In this document: positions 1-11,741 of the stretch, in pieces
Layout of the letters: each line of letters opens with the position of its first letter
Position numbering within the stretch: position 1 is the first letter of the stretch
From: Elephas maximus indicus
Lineage: Eukaryota > Chordata > Mammalia > Proboscidea > Elephantidae
Assembly (NCBI RefSeq): GCF_024166365.1
Contig: NC_064834.1
Location: forward strand, 54,912,001 to 54,976,000
DNA: 64,000 bases
Direction: 5' to 3'
The notes under the pieces: model-generated
Databases searched by the model: none
What the model was told of the DNA's origin: nothing
The model's input: only the letters and a program-made list of their open reading frames with translations
Made by a program: the position numbers and the translations under genes

Positions 1-668
1 ACAAATGTGCAGTCCACCTCAACAGTTGTTGAGTGACCTTCATGACGACCACACACTCTGGCTTCTCCCAGGTGGACCTGGCCTTCAGCATCTTGTCCCA
101 TCACCTGTCTCCTCAGGTATTCACACCAGGTAAGGCCATGTACTGTGTCCTTACAGCCCACCTGGGTCTACCCTGCTCAGTTTCACTCAGGACATTCTGG
201 CCAAGATCAGGGGGTTTCTGTGTCACGCAAGGGCCGAAAGCTCTTCCACTCCCTGAGTGCTGAGTACAAGGGAACAGGCTCCTAAAAAACCCCAGACAAG
301 AGTGGATGCTGGGGCAGGGACCCTCCCAGGACCTGAGAGGAGATGGTGAACGAGGGATGGGGCCACTGGCTCTAAAAGTGGCCTGACAAGTGACTAGGCA
401 GGTGGGAACCATCTCCCCATAGCCCCCAAGCCTGTTCTGAGCCCTCCTGACTAATATTGGTCTTGGCCTCCCTGCTCCAGGGCCATCCAGGGTAATGTCA
501 CAGTGCCTACATCCAAATTTCCTGCCTCAAATGGGCAGGCCTGGGCATGTGGGTCTGCTCCAGGGGCCTACTGCCCAGCACCTACAGCCTTTGTTTTTCC
601 ATTTGATTTGGGAGTCTGAGGGGCTGTGGGTTCAGACCCTCATTCCTGCCTCTTTAGCTGATCACGGC
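1..668. other. 3' flank / probable 3' UTR of CALHM1
   Basis: This stretch lies directly downstream of the CALHM1 stop codon (the gene runs leftwards). I see no recognisable repeat, no further exon and no clear AATAAA (TTTATT on this strand), so the 3' end of the transcript is not located. In human, CALHM2 follows in this direction; none of its coding sequence is visible here. Confidence 0.5.
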
Positions 669-1142
669 TCACACTTTGCTGAAGTAGGTGGCCACCTCTT
701 TGCGTGGGGGCCGGGGCCCGCCCCCAGCCCAGCCATTGCCCATCAGTGGCTCCTCCTGGCCCAGCCTCAGTGGTGGCTTGCACTCGTGCCAGCTGGTGAG
801 CAGCCTGTTCACGGAGCCTTGATCCATGATGCCATGCAGCTTCTCCCTCTCCTCCCCAGCATTGTCGGTGGCGGCTGGGGCAGCAGTGGCTGTGGCCAGC
901 ACCCCGTGGGCGTGACCCAGCTCCAAGTCCTGGTTCATGGCCTCGAAGAACTGCTGGATACAGACCTTGGCAAAGGCCTTCGCATGCTCCGTGCATGTCT
1001 CATCGAAGAGCTTGCGCTCAATATCGATGTAGTGGGACCAGTACTTGCTCTTGAGGAAGGCGACCTGCGTGAAGCAGGGCCGCACAGAGCGGACCACGAA
1101 GGCCAGCAGGGTGGTCAGCAGCACAAAGGACCAGCCTAGTGC
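669..1142 (-). CDS. CALHM1: CALHM1 terminal coding exon (exon 2)
   Basis: Encodes the last 157 residues of calcium homeostasis modulator 1, from ALGWSFVLL to the C-terminal ATYFSKV, ending in TGA at 671-669. It holds transmembrane helix 4 (about residues 185-208 of the joined protein) and the cytosolic C-terminal helices, with the family-typical [18 protein letters not shown] stretch. The acceptor is CCACAG followed by GCACTAGGC, and it joins exon 1 in phase 0 after the ISQ codons. The segment between LELGHAHG and [11 protein letters not shown] is Ala/Thr-rich and differs in length from human, which accounts for 341 residues here against 346 in human. No frameshift or stop is seen. Intronless stretches on the opposite strand here are shadows of this exon. 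Confidence 0.97.
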   Translation of the reverse strand, partial: ALGWSFVLLTTLLAFVVRSVRPCFTQVAFLKSKYWSHYIDIERKLFDETCTEHAKAFAKVCIQQFFEAMNQDLELGHAHGVLATATAAPAATDNAGEEREKLHGIMDQGSVNRLLTSWHECKPPLRLGQEEPLMGNGWAGGGPRPPRKEVATYFSKV

Positions 1143-1255
1143 CTGTGGAGCAGAGGAGAGAGTCAGCCAGCACTGCCCTCTTGTCCCCCTCATCTGACCG
1201 GACCCCTCCAGAGCACTCTATGTCAGGGTCCTTAGGGAAAAGAGCAACGGCTAGG

Positions 1256-1345
1256 CAAGTGAGTTCCCCTCTTGGTCTCCATTCTCTTGTCTGTAAAATG
1301 GGTGTAGTTGTACCTACCTTGTGGAGAGGAAATCCTGATGGAAAG
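1256..1345 (+). repeat. MIR fragment
   Basis: Matches the middle of the MIR SINE in sense: a CTGTAAAATGGG core followed by a TACCTACCTTGTGG-like segment. Both ends are missing and it is diverged, as expected for a mammal-wide repeat. Confidence 0.6.
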
Positions 1346-1383
1346 CATCTGGCCTGTAGGCCTGGCCCTCAGTGGGCAGAACC

Positions 1384-1590
1384 TGGAATTAGGCTGCCTG
1401 GGTTTGAGTCCTGTCTCTACTACATACCAGCTGACCAGGAGAAAGGCACCTGGTTTCTCTGTGCCTCAGTTTTCCCACACGTAAAATGGAGCTGGTGATA
1501 GTATCTCTTTCATAGGGTTGTTGAGGACTAAATGTGATAATTCACTTAGCACAGTGCCTGGTACATAGTTAGTACTCAGTAACCATTAGA
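1384..1590 (+). repeat. MIR SINE, near full length
   Basis: Runs in MIR order from the CTGCCTGGGTTTGAGTCCTG head segment through CCTCAGTTTTCCC, GTAAAATGGAGC and GTTGTTGAGGA to the CACAGTGCCTGGTACATAG tail. Old mammal-wide element in the CALHM1 intron. Confidence 0.85.
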
Positions 1591-1593
1591 CAT

Positions 1594-2300
1594 GTTGCCA
1601 CTAGGCCCCTGCTGACCATGCCTCTTCCTTTGTGAAGCCTTCCTTGACCACCCCAGGCCATAGGGACTGTTATGGATTGAATTGTGTTTCCCCAAAATGT
1701 GTGTCAACTTGGCTAGGCTATGATTCCCAGTATTGTGTGATTGTTCACCATTTTGTGATCTGATGTGATTATCCTATGTGTTATAAATCTTATCCTCTAT
1801 GATGTTAATGATGCAGGATTAGAGGCAGTTATGTTAATGAGGCAGGACTTAATCTACAGGATTAGGTTGTATCTTAAGTCAATCTCTTTTGAGATATAAA
1901 AGAGAGGAGAGAGGAGAGGGGCCTAATTACCAACAAGCAAGAAGAGCCAGGAGTGGAATATGTCCTTCGGACTCAGGGTCCCTGTGCTAAGGAGCTCCTA
2001 GGCCAGGGGAAGATTGATGACAAAGACCTTCACCCAGATCCAACAGAGAGAAAAATCTTTCCCCTGGAGCTGGCGCCCTGAATTCAAACTTCTAGCCTCC
2101 CAGACTGTGAGAAAACAAATTTCTGTTTATTAAAGCCATCTACTTGTGGTATTTTTGTTATAGCAGCACTGTGTAGCTAAGACAGGGACCCTTCCTCCTC
2201 TGAGCCTATGGCTCTCCTTCAACTCCTTGTACTATCTACCATTCACTCTCCAGGCACTAACCGAGCACCTCCTCTGTGCTGGGCTCTGAGCTGGGCCTTC
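1594..2300 (+). repeat. L2-like LINE fragment split by an LTR
   Basis: The left part (1594-1667) carries the L2 signature GAAGCCTTCCTTGACCACCC; the right part (2185 onwards) continues with L2-like pyrimidine-rich sequence. The two are separated by the solo LTR at 1668-2184, so the L2 copy predates it. The right boundary is uncertain. Confidence 0.5.
1668..2184 (+). mobile_element. Solo LTR, ERVL-MaLR type
   Basis: Starts TGTTATGGATTGAATTGTG and ends AGCTAAGACA, with a 5-bp target duplication GGGAC on both sides (1663-1667, 2185-2189). The layout is that of MaLR/MLT-like LTRs: a TATAAAAG-like box near 1897, a CTGTGAGAAAACAAATTTCTGTT 3' segment (polyadenylation region) and a TAGCAGCACT tail. 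No internal region follows, so it is a fossil solo LTR. Three close relatives occur at 26003-26664 (inverted), 38772-39304 and 55433-55936. Confidence 0.85.
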
Positions 2301-2740
2301 AGGGACTCAAGTGCTCAAACTCTGTGCTGAACAACATGGGACATGTGGGCTCTAGATCTGGTCTGCCAATAACCCACAGTGGGCATGGATGGGAGGCTCC
2401 CCCAAGATGGGCTCCAGAGTCAAGCCCCCATCTGCACAGAGAAGTGTTTGGCCAGGTCAGGATGGGGGGGCAGGTGGTGATGGCAGAGCAGACTTCAGAT
2501 GGGGTACAGGAGGGCACGTGTTCCATCTGGGTGGGGGTTGCTATCCCCACCCTATTCCAGGAGGAAATGTGGATCTTCAGATGTTTCCAAGGAAATTGGA
2601 AATTCGATTTTTATGTGAAATTTTCTGGTTTTTAAATGTGTCAAGTAATTCTAAAGTTTAACATCACTGAAGGCCAAATGAAACGTGTTTATAGGCCAGG
2701 CAGCCGTGATCTCTGGGGGCACTTGCAACTTATGATTTTA
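2301..2740. other. Intronic sequence without recognisable features
   Basis: I see no exon, repeat family or RNA gene in this part of the CALHM1 intron. The short open frames on both strands have no family resemblance. Confidence 0.4.
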
Positions 2741-4098
2741 TGTTGTTGTTGTTAGGTGCCGTTGAGTCGGTTCCAACTCATAGCCACCCTATGCACAACA
2801 GAACGAAACACTACCCGGTCCTGCATCATCCTTACAATCGTTGTTATGCTTGAGCTCATTGTTGCAGCCACTGTATCAATCCACCTTGTTGAGGGTCTTC
2901 CTCTTTTCCACTGACCCTGTACACTGCCAAGCATGATGTCCTTCTCCAGGGACTGATCCCTACTGAGAACATGTCTAAAGTATGTAAGACGCAGTCTCGC
3001 CATCCTTGCCTGTAAGGAGCATTCTGGCTGCACTTCCTCCAAGACAGATTTGTTCATTCTTTTGGCAGTCCATGGTATATTCAACATTCTTCGCCAACAC
3101 CACAATTCAAAGGCGTCAACTCTTCTTTGGTCTTCCTTATTCATTGTCCAGCTTTCACATGCATATGATGTGATTGAAAATACCATGGCTTGGGTCAGGA
3201 GCACCTTAGTCTTCAGGGTGGCATCTTTGCTCTTCAACACTTTGAAGAGGTCCTTTGCAGCAGATTTGCCCAATGCAACGCGTCTTTTGATTTCTTGACT
3301 GCTGCTTCCGTGGGTGTTGATTGTGGATCCAAGTAAAATGAAATCCTTGACAACTTCAATCTTTTCTCCGTTTATCATGATGTTGCTCATTGGTCCAGTT
3401 GTGAGGATTTTTGTTTTCTTTATGTTGAGGTGTAATCCATACTGAAGGCCGTGGTCTTTGATCTTCACTAGTAAGCGCTTCAAGTCCTCTTCACTTTCAG
3501 CAAGCGAGGTTGTGTCATCTGCATAATGCAGGTTGTTAATGAGTCTTCCTCCAATCCTGTTGCCCCGTTCTTCTTCATATAGTCCAGCTTCACGGATTAT
3601 TTGTTCAGTGTACAGATTAAATAGGTATGGTGAAAGAATACAACCCTGACGCACACCTTTCCTGACTTTAAACCAATCAGTATTCCCTTGTTCTGTCCGA
3701 ACAACTGCCTCTTGATCTATGTAAAGCTTCCTCATGAGCACAATTAAGTGTTCTGGAATTCCCATTCTTCGCAGTGTTATCCATAGTTTGTTAAGATCCA
3801 CAGAGTCAAATGCCTTTCCATAGTCAATAAAACACAGGTAAACATCCTTCTGGTATTCTCTGCCTTTAGCCAGGATCCATCTCTCATCAGCAATCATATC
3901 CCTGGTTCCACGTCCTCTTCTGAAACCGGCCTGCATTTCTGGCAGTTCCCTGTTGATATACTGCTGCAGCCGTTTTTGAATGATCTTCAGCCGAATTTTG
4001 CTTGCGTGTGATATTAATGATATTGTTCTATAATTTCCACATTCGGTTGGATCGTCTTTCTTGGGAATAGGTATAAATATGGATCTCTTCCAAACAGT
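2741..4098 (-). mobile_element. RTE-clade LINE, 5'-truncated, open reverse transcriptase frame
   Basis: Antisense copy whose 3' end is the TTGTTGTTGTTAGG (sense CCTAACAACAACAA) tail at 2741-2755. The reading frame from 4098 to the TAA at 2754-2752 is uninterrupted, about 448 codons, and encodes an RTE reverse transcriptase. Visible are IPKKDDPTECGNYRTISL (finger region), AGFRRGRGTRD, the first catalytic Asp in CFIDYGKAFDSV, GVRQGCILSPYLFNLY, the YADD catalytic box in NNLHYADDT, and the C-terminal W-rich region. The endonuclease half is missing; the copy stops where the L1 tail begins. The stop codon lies in the 3' tail itself. It is consistent with an RTE1/BovB-like afrotherian family, whose 3' end is shared by the local SINEs. 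Its open frame suggests a rather young insertion. Confidence 0.93.
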
Positions 4099-4575
4099 TA
4101 AAAAAAAATTTTTTTTTCTTTTTGTTGTGCCTTAGATGAAGGTTTACAGAGCAAATTAGTTTCTCATTAAACAATACACATATTGTTTTGTGACATTGGT
4201 TGCCAGCCCCGTGATGTGTCAATACTCTCCATTTCTCGACCTTAGGCTCCCCATTGCCAGCTTTCCTATTCCCTACTGCTATTTTGTCCTTGCTTCTGGG
4301 CTGGTGTGCCCGCTTAGTCTCGTTTTGTTTATGGGCCTGTCTAATCTTTGCTTGAAGGGTGAACCTCAGAAGTGACTTCATTACTGAGTTAAAAGGGTAT
4401 CCATACTCTCAGGGTTTCTCTAGTCTGTGTCAGACCAGCAAGTCTGGTCTTTTTTTGTGAGTTAGAATTTTGTTCTACATTTTTCTCCAGCTCTGTCCGG
4501 GACCCTCTATTGTGATCACTGTCAGAGTAGTCGGTGGTGGTAGCCGGGCACCATCTAGTTGTGCATGATTTCATA
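4099..4575 (-). mobile_element. L1 3' end (ORF2-less, 3' UTR), antisense
   Basis: Begins with a T-rich run (the poly-A of the element on the other strand) and reads as the reverse complement of the same 3' UTR seen in sense at 12276-12794 and antisense at 51442-51952. Shared words include GGGCTGGTGTGCCCG, GGGCCTGTCTAATCTTTG, AGTGACTTCATTACTGAG and CACCATCTAGTTGT. It is heavily 5'-truncated. It abuts the RTE copy directly, either inserted into it or placed where that copy ends; I could not identify a clear target duplication. Confidence 0.8.
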
Positions 4576-6654
<2,079 letters not shown>

Positions 6655-7045
6655 TGATGATGCAGTGATGGCAGCGGTGGTGGCGACCATAATGGGGGTG
6701 ATAACGTTGGTGGTGGGGTTGGTGCTAATGGAGGTGAAGGTGATAGTTGTGGTGATGGCAGTGGTGTTGTTGATGGAGGTGATGGTGATAATGGTGGTGA
6801 GGATGGTGGTGATGGTGAGGATTGTGGTGATGGTGAGAGTGGTGGTGATAGCAGTAATGATGGTGATGGTGGTAGTGGTGGTGAGGATGGAGGTGATGTT
6901 GATGAAGGTGATGGTGGTAGTGGTGGTGAGGATGGTGGTGATGTTGATGGAGGGGATGGTGAGGATGGTGGTGATGGTGAGAGTGATAGCAGTAATGACA
7001 GTGATGGTGGTGGTGATTTCAGTAACGGGGGATGGTGGCAGTGGT
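6655..7045. repeat. GTG/GAT-rich minisatellite upstream of CALHM1
   Basis: About 390 bp built of GGTGGTGATGGTGA-type units with higher-order units such as GATGGTGGTAGTGGTGGTGA and GTGGTGATGTTGATG recurring at about 6870-6950. It lies 0.54-0.93 kb upstream of the CALHM1 start. Both strands read as long open frames (Val/Met-rich or Thr/Ile-rich), which is a composition effect and not a gene. Confidence 0.9.
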
Positions 7046-7179
7046 GGTAGCAGAGATAGTGCTAATGCAGGCATGGCACGGAGGAAAAAGCCCCACATTG
7101 GAGTTACAGGATTTGGATTTGAGAGGTTATCAGGTCCCCTCCTTGTAGGGCTGGGAGCTGCAACTTGTCTTTGTGTTCA

Positions 7180-7390
7180 GGAGGCCTGGTGACGCAGTGG
7201 TTAAGCGCTTAGCTGCTAACCGGAAGGTCGGTGGTTCGAGCCCACCAGCGACTTTGCAGCAGAAAGATGTGGCAGTCTGTTTCCATGAAGATTACAGCCT
7301 TGGAAACCCTATGGGGCAGTTCTGTTGTGTCCTAAAGGGTCACTATGAGTCAGAATGGACTCGAAGGCCATGAGTTTTATGGGTTTATCT
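7180..7390 (+). mobile_element. AfroSINE, full-length (long form)
   Basis: tRNA-like head GAGGCCTGGTGACGCAGTGG with box B GGTTCGAGCCC, the central AGAAAGATGTGGCAGTCTG segment that HSP-type copies lack, and the RTE-related tail GGTCACTATGAGTCAGAATGG. Little diverged. Confidence 0.9.
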
Positions 7391-7851
7391 GTTTGGTCTG
7401 CCTGTGTCTCTGTGGGTATGTCTGTGTGTTTGTAGATTGTGAATGATAAACCCTTTCCTGGCCCCTCCTGCTATCTCCTAGCCTCCAGATTATAAAAAAA
7501 GGGAAACCACAGGCATAGGATTGCATGCCTCGAGCTTGGGCCTCCAGAGTGGTCTATAGGAACCATCAGTAGGGACACATCAAAGCTGGAGGTGTTTAAA
7601 GGCCTCCCTTTGATGTCTGGGTAGCTCTCCCAGTAGGGCAGGGCAGATCCAGCTCCATCCAGATGGCTCCTGTGGGGTGACGGGTGGGGATGGGCTGAGG
7701 CAGAGCCTAGACAGGGTGTCCCCATGGGGCCACGGACCTGTGTATCTCGTGTGTGTGTGCCCATGTGTGAGCTGGCTATGACATTGGGCCTCTGGTCTGT
7801 GTGTGTGTAACCACACTGGTGGTCTTTGTGTCTTCATGTCTGTGTATGACC
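7391..7851. other. Intergenic, no recognisable feature
   Basis: Contains scattered GTGTGTGTG runs (7746-7765, 7798-7812) but no gene or repeat family that I can name. Confidence 0.4.
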
Positions 7852-8060
7852 AATAAGAGCTGGCATTTGTCAAGGCTTCACCTGTGGCAGGCACTTTACA
7901 TGCATCATCTCATGTAATCTTTGTACAATCTTATGGGTTAATGCTATTGTTCCCATTTTACAGAGGTCGGGTCTGAGGCTCAGAGAGGGTAAGTTAGTAG
8001 CTAAAGGTCACACAGCTTGTAGGTGGAGGAGGAGTGGGATTTGAATCCAGGCTAGCCCTC
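7852..8060 (-). repeat. MIR SINE, antisense
   Basis: Reverse-complement MIR order: GGCAGGCACTTTACATGCAT, CATCTCATGTAATC, CCCATTTTACAGAGG, GGCTCAGAGAGGGTAAGTTAG, GGTCACACAGCTTGTAGGTGG, GGGATTTGAATCCAGGC. Confidence 0.9.
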
Positions 8061-8561
8061 CCATGGGACTAGGGAGTTGAAGAAATAGTGATGAAGTGTT
8101 TTGGGGCTTCAGGCTGAGCCAAGTTCTCCTATTTTACTAGTCCAGGTGGAAACTCTAGTGTGTCACAAATAGGATACTGGTGGGGAAGGAGATTGCTCCC
8201 CTCAGCCCTCAGGCTGGGCCTCGGGCAAATGGAGCCCCCAGGCTGGTACTCCTGGAGGATTCTTGTCAGGGGCTCCCCGGAGGACACCCGCAGGTGGACA
8301 GCAGGATGAGGGAGATTCAGCCAAGGAAGTATCTGCCCTGGACATCTAGTGCAACGTCATTGTGCATCCTGACCAGGGGTCTGAGCTTCCATCAGAACCT
8401 GGCATAGCCCAAAGTGTAGTGGATGTGGGGGTAAGGGCGGTGCAGAGTGGCCAGGAGAGGGGCTCCAGGGGGCTGCCTGGAATCTCTGCCTTATATATTA
8501 GACATGGCTCCCCATTTGTGGCTGATGTGCCCTTTTATTAGTCCTCAATTTGGCTGCAGAA
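8061..8561. other. Intergenic, no recognisable feature
   Basis: Nothing identified; short open frames lack coding signatures. Confidence 0.35.
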
Positions 8562-8618
8562 ACCCTGGTGGCGTAGCAGTTAAAGAGTTCGACTGTGAAC
8601 CTAAAAGTTGGTGACCAG
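8562..8618 (+). mobile_element. AfroSINE head fragment
   Basis: AAACCCTGGTGGCGTAGCAG followed by a diverged tRNA-like segment ending near the box B equivalent. The rest of the SINE is missing; it abuts a MaLR LTR fragment. Confidence 0.65.
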
Positions 8619-8621
8619 GTG

Positions 8622-8738
8622 TTAACTAATTACATCTAAAAGACGCTGTTTCTAAATAAGGTCACACGCCCAGTTCTTGGAGGTTAGGACTTTAGCATAT
8701 CTTTTTGGGGGACACAATTCAACCCATAACCTTCAATG
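8622..8738 (-). mobile_element. MaLR (MLT1/MST-like) LTR end fragment, antisense
   Basis: Reverse complement of the start of an ERVL-MaLR LTR: TTTCTAAATAAGGTCACACG, GGAGGTTAGGACTTTAGCAT and GGGGGACACAATTCAACCCA, ending at the LTR terminus near ATAACC. A small fossil piece only. Confidence 0.8.
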
Positions 8739-8837
8739 TTTAATATCTTTCTTAATACTTTGTATTTTATTTTTATCATCCTAATTACACGAGACAAAGA
8801 AAATGTAATCATTTTTTTTTTTCCCACCAGGCTCCAT

Positions 8838-9050
8838 ATAAAAACCAAAACCAAACCCACTGCCTTTGGGTCTATCCCCAGTCATAGTGTCCCTGTAGGA
8901 CAGAGTAAACTGCCCCATAGGGTTGCCAAAGCTGTAAATCTTTATGGAAGTGGACTGCCACGGCTTTTTCCTGTGGAGCGGCCGGTGGGTTTGAACTGCT
9001 GACCTTTCAGTTAGCAACCAAGTGCTTAACCACTGTACCACCAGGGCCCC
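8838..9050 (-). mobile_element. AfroSINE, full-length (long form), antisense
   Basis: Starts with the A/C-rich AAAAACCAAAACCAAACCCA (tail) and ends with TAACCACTGTACCACCAGGG (head). Retains the central segment (TAAATCTTTATGGAAGTGGACTG). Confidence 0.9.
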
Positions 9051-9474
9051 ACTCTCCACAGATGTCTTCAAACCCTCTCAGTTTGCCCCAGTGTCATGTG
9101 CCAATGTCTCATTGTCTCTTTGCACTGGGACCATTGGGCTAGGATGAATGTTAGGAAGCTCTGCTTCTGAAGGATGGAGGGGCAGGAGCAGGTGACCAGT
9201 GGCTGGGTGGGGATGGGGGAGAAGATGGGAGAGGGGTCTGGCCTCTTGAGGCCCAGCTGGGACTCAGAGGCTTTGCTGTCAGTGACCACAGAAGAGACAC
9301 AGAGACACAGATTGCATGGGAGTGCCTGCCTGGGGAGACAGCTCAGCCTCTGGTGTCTCTGTTCTGGAATACCATCTCCCTTCCTTCTGCCCACCCTAAT
9401 CCACTACAAGGCCCTGCTCATTTACTCAGTATTTTATTCACTGAACAGTCAAGTTTTTACTTAGCAAGAAACCA
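9051..9474. other. Intergenic, no recognisable feature
   Basis: No repeat family or gene recognised. Confidence 0.35.
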
Positions 9475-9715
9475 TGCCACAGAGTGGTTAAGGGCAACCT
9501 GACCAGTGACTTGAGCGCAAGTCTCAACGCTGCCACATACTAGCCAGGGATCTTGGGCAAGTAGTTTCACCTCTGGCTGCCTCAGTCCTCTTATCTGTAA
9601 AATGGAGAGACGAATAGAGTCTACCCATCTGGTGGTTTTAAGTATTCAATGAGATGATGCAAGCAAAGAGTTTAGTGCAGACCCAGCCACACAGTGGCAA
9701 ATGATTGTTATAATA
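9475..9715 (+). repeat. MIR SINE
   Basis: Sense MIR order: GAGTGGTTAAGGGCAACC head, CTGCCACATACTAGC, ATCTTGGGCAAGTAGTTTCA, CTTATCTGTAAAATGGAGAG, AATGAGATGATGCAAGC, and a diverged tail. Confidence 0.88.
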
Positions 9716-9778
9716 TCGTATGTGATAGTACTAATTATCATCTCTGCACCTGAGCTTTGGAAGTGCATTTAGAAAATC

Positions 9779-10242
9779 TGAATTAGTTTCTCACTGCTGC
9801 TGTAACAAATTATCACACACTTAGTGGCTTAAACCAACACGACTTTATTCTCTTACAGTTCTGGAGGCCAGGAATCTGAAATGGATCTTACTTGGCTAAA
9901 ACCCAGGCATTGCTGGGCTGTCTTCCAGCTGGAGTTTCTAGGGAAGAGTCTATTTCCTTGCCTTTTCCACATTCCCTGGCTCATGACTTTGCATCTCTCC
10001 AACCTCTGCTTCTGCCCTTCGTCACATTTCCTTCTCTGACTCCGACCTTCCTGTCTCTCTTGTAAGGACCTGTGTGATTGCCTTGGGTGCACCCAGATAA
10101 TTCAGCAATCTCCCCATCTCAAGATCCTCAACTTCATCACATCTGCAAAGTCCCTCGTGCCATGTGAGGTAATATATTCACAGGCTCCGGGGATTAGGAG
10201 GTGGGTGTCCTTGAGGGTCATTATGCCGTCCTCTCCAGTAGG
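9779..10242 (-). mobile_element. Solo LTR, MLT1-like MaLR, antisense
   Basis: Begins TTAGTTTCTCACTGCTGCTG with TTATTCTCTTACAGTTCTGG (reverse complement of the LTR 3' part) and ends with TTCACAGGCTCCGGGGATTA and GGGTCATTATGCC (the 5' part). The AACTTCATCACATCTGCAAAG segment is typical of MLT1. Strongly diverged; an old fossil with no internal region beside it. Confidence 0.85.
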
Positions 10243-10813
10243 AGTCTTTCATAGTGCATTTCGCAGTGTTTGTATCTTCTCCACCTCTCCCCTATAATTC
10301 CTAGAGCACAACGCTAAGTGGAAATGAAAAGCGGGATGTCACGACCCCACTCACGCTTTTCAGAGTATTGGCGGCAGGCTCGCCCACAGCCACTACCGTG
10401 GAATGTACACCAGCATCCACGCCACCGCCTTCTGCCCTCAGGGATGTTGTCCTGGCACCCATCCCAGGGCTCGTGAGTCCGCTCTGATCTGGAGGAGTTA
10501 AGGATGCCATGAAAAGCAGCATGCAAAGGGGTCCCCCTGAGAAAGCAGGCACTGTACCTTTAGGAAAATGCCTAATTTGCTTGGGAAAGCGTGAGTGTGT
10601 GGTACTCAAGGGGGTGCTGCCCTCAACCAGCAACTGTTTGGGAAATCCAGAGAACAGGGCAATGGAGGTGGCAGGGGCCAACAGTGAGGTGTGGCTGCCA
10701 AGATCTGTACCGTCAGGCTGTGTTATCAGTGGCATGAGGTCTTTACCTAAGAAGGATATAGGGCTATTCTCTTCGGTGTCAGCCAAACTATATTGGGGGT
10801 AGTATACTGTGGC
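10243..10813. other. Intergenic, no recognisable feature
   Basis: No family recognised. Open frames on both strands (for example 10301-10834 minus) show no domain and no splice context. Confidence 0.35.
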
Positions 10814-10928
10814 AAAGGAGCCCTGGTGGCACAAAGTGCCCAGCTGCTAAAGAAAAGGTTGGTGGTCAGAACCCACTGGTAGCTCGCTGAGCCAGAATCG
10901 ACTGTACGGCAATGGGTATAGGGTGGCA
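10814..10928 (+). mobile_element. AfroSINE, internally deleted short copy
   Basis: Head AAGGAGCCCTGGTGGCAC joined, after a large internal loss, to the tail GAGCCAGAATCGACTGTACG and GGCAATGGGTATAGGG. About 115 bp instead of about 165-210. Confidence 0.8.
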
Positions 10929-11727
10929 ACACTCATCAAATATTCCAGCGGCTTCCTTATAATTCTTAGCCTCTGTTCCAGGTAGGTTGGGGGTATGTGA
11001 CTGAGTTCTGGTCAATGGAGCATGGGCAGATGTGATATAAGTCACATCCAGGTCTGGCATAACTCTCCCCACCCCACACCATGGACCCCTGCTCCAGGGA
11101 TGGGTTACGTAATAAGCAAGGTACACACGGGTTTACTTGCGCTTACTTACTAATCTGTAGTGCACAACTGTGCAGTGAAAAACAGGTGAAATTGTTCCCT
11201 ACGGCCTAGTAAGCACGAGTAAGCCCGTGTATACCTTGCGTACTGGTTAATGCGCCCCTGCCCTGCTCTTTCCCTTCCCCTGCCTTGCTGACCCAAGGAG
11301 CCAAGTGTAACAGATGCCTCTGCTCCACCCATTCCCCTCAGCTCTCACCTTTACATTCCAAAGGCTGCTCACTACCAACACCTGAGGACTTTTTTTGGCT
11401 TTGGGGTTATATTCATTTGGCATTACTTTGGCCCAAGACAAAGCAGAGCTGCCGGAGTTAGTGCCCCAACCAATGACAGACAGTATTTATTGGTGAATAA
11501 TACTCCACCTTCCTCAGCCTTGGTTGGGATTACTCCAGGGATGTTCTACAAGGTCTCTCAGAGTCCCCACCAGGGTTAGATTCCAGTTGCCCACAGTGCT
11601 GATTGGCTGTAGTAATATGTACACTTTATTGACTTTGTTCCCTTTCCTGTATCACTTCCCCTGTTCCCTCCTGGTGTTCCCTGGGAGAGACTTCCACGTC
11701 AACTACTTGCACTCACATCCTTGCCTC
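10929..11727. other. Intergenic, no recognisable feature
   Basis: No known repeat recognised. A short inverted similarity is visible between GGTACACACGGGTTTACTTG (11120) and GTAAGCCCGTGTATACCTTG (11220), suggesting a weak hairpin of about 120 bp. Confidence 0.4.
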
Positions 11728-11741
11728 AAGATCTGCTTCTG

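Noticed and set aside
1-668. CALHM2 coding sequence expected from human gene order
   Set aside because: No CALHM-like peptide is found in any frame left of CALHM1; the gene must lie outside the window.
495-1139. 214-codon open frame on the plus strand
   Set aside because: It is the antisense shadow of CALHM1 exon 2, whose protein is clearly conserved.
7190-7250. tRNA gene-like A and B boxes
   Set aside because: They belong to SINE heads, which continue into a RTE-type tail; no full cloverleaf with acceptor stem closure is present.
11120-11240. Second inverted repeat (GGTACACACGGGTTTACTTG versus GTAAGCCCGTGTATACCTTG)
   Set aside because: Arms of only about 20-30 bp with mismatches and a long spacer; could easily be chance, so noted only in the region entry.
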